Below, one piece after another: positions 31,959 to 33,999 of a DNA stretch of 33,999 nucleotides; position 1 is the first letter of the stretch; each line of letters opens with the position of its first letter. The notes beneath the pieces were generated by a model, which saw only the letters and a list, made by a program, of their open reading frames with translations, was not told where the DNA came from and made no database searches. The position numbers and the translations under genes were made by a program. Source of the stretch: Thermoplasmata archaeon (GTDB taxonomy: Archaea > Thermoplasmatota > Thermoplasmata > Lutacidiplasmatales > UBA184); the NCBI GenBank assembly GCA_021828085.1, contig JAKATE010000003.1:1-33999 (forward strand). The letters are read 5' to 3'.

Positions 31959-33999
31959 GTGGGGGCGGCCCGCCTCAAGCAGATCGCCCAGAAGGCGGAG
32001 GAGGTCAAGCGGAAGAAGGCCGCCTTCGAGAGCGTCTACCGGAAGGCCCAGGAGAAGCTCGCGCTCCTCACCAAGCACCGCATCGAGGTCCCCGAGCCCG
32101 ATCCCACGGTCCCCATCCGGGAGGCCGTGCGCCGCCTCGACTGGGACGAGGCCTCGAAGCTGGCCGAGGCGCTCGACCAGACCCTGGAGACGGTCCTTGC
32201 CCAGGGGACCGAGAACCGCCGCACGCTCCTGGGGGAGCGCGGGGACAAGCTCTTCCAGCTGGGCCTCCCCTTGGACGCCGAGAGCGTCGCTCTGTACGAG
32301 CGCGCCGACGAGGCGCTCGGCCGCCATGCGTGGGCCGACGCCCTGGGCTATCTGGAGTCCCTCGAGGGAGTCATGGCCCAGGCCCAGGAGCAGCAGCGCT
32401 CGGAGCTCGAGCGGAAGATCCGCGAGCTCGTCCGGTGGTCCGGTGCTGAGGCGCGCTCCGCCGAGGTCCTTCAGGGGCTCCAGCCCTGCCTCGCCCGGGC
32501 CCTCCAGGGGGACTTCGCCGGGGCCGACTCGTGCCTTGAGCTCCAGGTCCCGGAGCGCCTTCCCGAGGCCGAAGCGCGTTGGAAGGAGCTCCGCTCCGAG
32601 TGCGAGGCCCTCTGCCGGCTCGCCCGCGAGCACGGCGTCCCCACGGAGGGGCTCGAGATGCGGCTGGCCTCCTCCCAGAGCCTGCTCCCCCTCCAGTTCG
32701 TCGGGGCCGCCGAGCGGCTCGCGGAGGAGCGCGCCAAGGTCGAGGCCTCCCTGCGCAACGTCTTCCACGCGCGCGTGGAGGAGTATCGGGAGCTCCTCGA
32801 GGAGCTCAAGGGCGAAGGGGCGCCGGTGGAGGAGTTCCTCAACGCCCTCGGCGCCACTTCGCAGCGCCTCGACCAGGCGGTCGGGCCCGAGCTCGGCCCG
32901 CTCATCCAGGAGGCCATCCAGAGCCTCCAGGCCCCGGTCATGGGGCTCGTGGCCGGCTACTTCGAGGAGATCGGCCCGCTCATGACCGAGGGGCGGCGGC
33001 TCGGACGCAACACCATCCCTCTCGTCCAGGAGATGAACCGCTCCCGCGAGCACCTGCGGGCGCTCCAGTTCCGCCCCGCCCTGGAGGCCGCCCGCCGCGC
33101 GCTCGAGATGGCGAGCGAGCTGGTGGCCGACGTGGCCGGCGCCAAGGAGCAGCTCGAGGACTTCCGCGATCTGGTCGCCCGGCTCTCCCAGGGGGGACTC
33201 AAGGAGGCGTCGCTCCAGGAGCTCGTCGGCAACGCCGAGGAGGCGCTACGCGAGGGGCAGCTCGACCGGGTGAGCGCCTACGTGGACGAGGGGATCCGGG
33301 AGGCGGGGCGCCGGGCGGTCCCTTTCCTGCGCGCCCGGCTGAGGGCCGAGGCGGAGCTCCTCGACCGGCTCTCGCGTCGCAGCTGGCCGGTCGAGCCGTT
33401 CCCCACGCGGCTCCGCCAACTCCACGAGCTCTTCGAGGAGGGGAAGTTCCCCGAGACCGCCGAGGGCTTCAGCCGGATGCACCGCGACCTTCGCGGCCAG
33501 ATGACGCCCTTCATCACCCAGCGGCTGGAGGAGATGCGTCAGGCCCTGGAGAAGCTCCCGGGGGGATCCGACCGGGACGAGATCCACCGCCGGCTCGCCG
33601 AGAGCGACCTGGGCCTGAAGATCAAGGAGGACCTGGAGCTCTCCCTGGGGGAGCTCGAGTCCGCCGAGAAGGGGCTCTCCGAGGCGTTCGCCCGGGCGAG
33701 CGACCAGATCGTCGAGGAGCTCGACCGGGAGCGAGCCTCCCTCCAGGAGCTCGGGGTCGAGACCGACGAGATCAAGCGGGAGATCCAGCTCATCCGGCAG
33801 ATCTTCACCCTGGGGGACTTCCTCAAGGGCTCGCAGTCCAGCCAGGAGGTCCGCACCCGGATCCTCCAGCAGCAGCTGGTCCGCGCCGAGGAGACCATCT
33901 CCCGGGCCAAGCTCGCGGTGGTCGAGCTCGGCAAGATGGGGCTCGAGCCCGAGGGGCTCCGGGGCGCCCTCACGCTGGCCGGGGAGAAGGTGCGCGCCG
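31959..33999 (+). CDS. Long coiled-coil protein of unknown function (open at right edge)
   Basis: Continuous + frame with no stop to 33999: VGAARLKQIAQKAEEVKRKKAAFESVYRKAQEKLALLTKHRIEVPEPDPTVPIREAVRRLDWDEASKLAEALDQTLE...ILQQQLVRAEETISRAKLAVVELGKMGLEPEGLRGALTLAGEKVRA. Not in the ORF track because unterminated. GTG start tentative. Confidence 0.82.
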   Translation, partial: MGAARLKQIAQKAEEVKRKKAAFESVYRKAQEKLALLTKHRIEVPEPDPTVPIREAVRRLDWDEASKLAEALDQTLETVLAQGTENRRTLLGERGDKLFQLGLPLDAESVALYERADEALGRHAWADALGYLESLEGVMAQAQEQQRSELERKIRELVRWSGAEARSAEVLQGLQPCLARALQGDFAGADSCLELQVPERLPEAEARWKELRSECEALCRLAREHGVPTEGLEMRLASSQSLLPLQFVGAAERLAEERAKVEASLRNVFHARVEEYRELLEELKGEGAPVEEFLNALGATSQRLDQAVGPELGPLIQEAIQSLQAPVMGLVAGYFEEIGPLMTEGRRLGRNTIPLVQEMNRSREHLRALQFRPALEAARRALEMASELVADVAGAKEQLEDFRDLVARLSQGGLKEASLQELVGNAEEALREGQLDRVSAYVDEGIREAGRRAVPFLRARLRAEAELLDRLSRRSWPVEPFPTRLRQLHELFEEGKFPETAEGFSRMHRDLRGQMTPFITQRLEEMRQALEKLPGGSDRDEIHRRLAESDLGLKIKEDLELSLGELESAEKGLSEAFARASDQIVEELDRERASLQELGVETDEIKREIQLIRQIFTLGDFLKGSQSSQEVRTRILQQQLVRAEETISRAKLAVVELGKMGLEPEGLRGALTLAGEKVRA

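Noticed and set aside
31863-33053. 396-aa minus ORF and 262-aa plus ORF at 32197
   Set aside because: Shadows of the continuous coiled-coil frame on the plus strand.
1-33999. CRISPR array, rRNA operon or complete transposase/integrase gene
   Set aside because: No regularly spaced repeats, rRNA signature sequences or transposase/integrase motifs seen on either strand.

Overview
High-GC archaeal chromosome segment. The marker set is euryarchaeal/Thermoplasmatota-like, but the exact lineage is inference. Almost all of it is tightly packed, overlapping operons. (1) 1-1277 (-): S19e / PDCD5-like / L39e / L31e. (2) 1400-8028 (+): a molybdenum-hydroxylase operon (MocA-like, XdhC-like, 2Fe-2S subunit, Mo subunit, FAD subunit). 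The FAD subunit carries a four-Cys insert diagnostic of the 4-hydroxybenzoyl-CoA reductase type. A ParB/SerK-like gene and a GT2 gene follow. (3) 7928-12791 (-): gar1-tfb-tldD-tldE-purN. (4) 12910-14649 (-): a zinc-ribbon coiled-coil protein, a lysine-free ubiquitin-like protein ending in GG, and tRNA-Ser(CGA). (5) Bifunctional PGI/PMI; a tandem pair of KaiC/RAD55-like ATPases, the second with a K-to-R Walker A; a GT4; a membrane protein. (6) tRNA-Gln(TTG), followed by an inverted-repeat-rich accessory island with a wHTH + nucleotidyltransferase pair, a truncated HAD fragment and a DUF1801-like gene. (7) 23975-28706 (+): DLH-like hydrolase, L44e, S27e, aIF2-alpha, Nop10, a wHTH regulator, Trm56, mevalonate kinase. 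(8) YchF-type GTPase, PduO-type cobalamin adenosyltransferase, a small Cys-rich protein, an RHH regulator, aIF5A and a long coiled-coil ORF running off the right edge, which is absent from the ORF track because it is unterminated. The best candidate for something undescribed is a strongly structured ~150-nt leader (three-way junction plus an RBS-proximal hairpin) directly upstream of the cobalamin adenosyltransferase gene. Other candidates are the SAMP-like/coiled-coil pair, the degenerate KaiC-like partner, and the tRNA-Gln-adjacent wHTH/NTase island. No CRISPR array, rRNA or complete transposon was seen.
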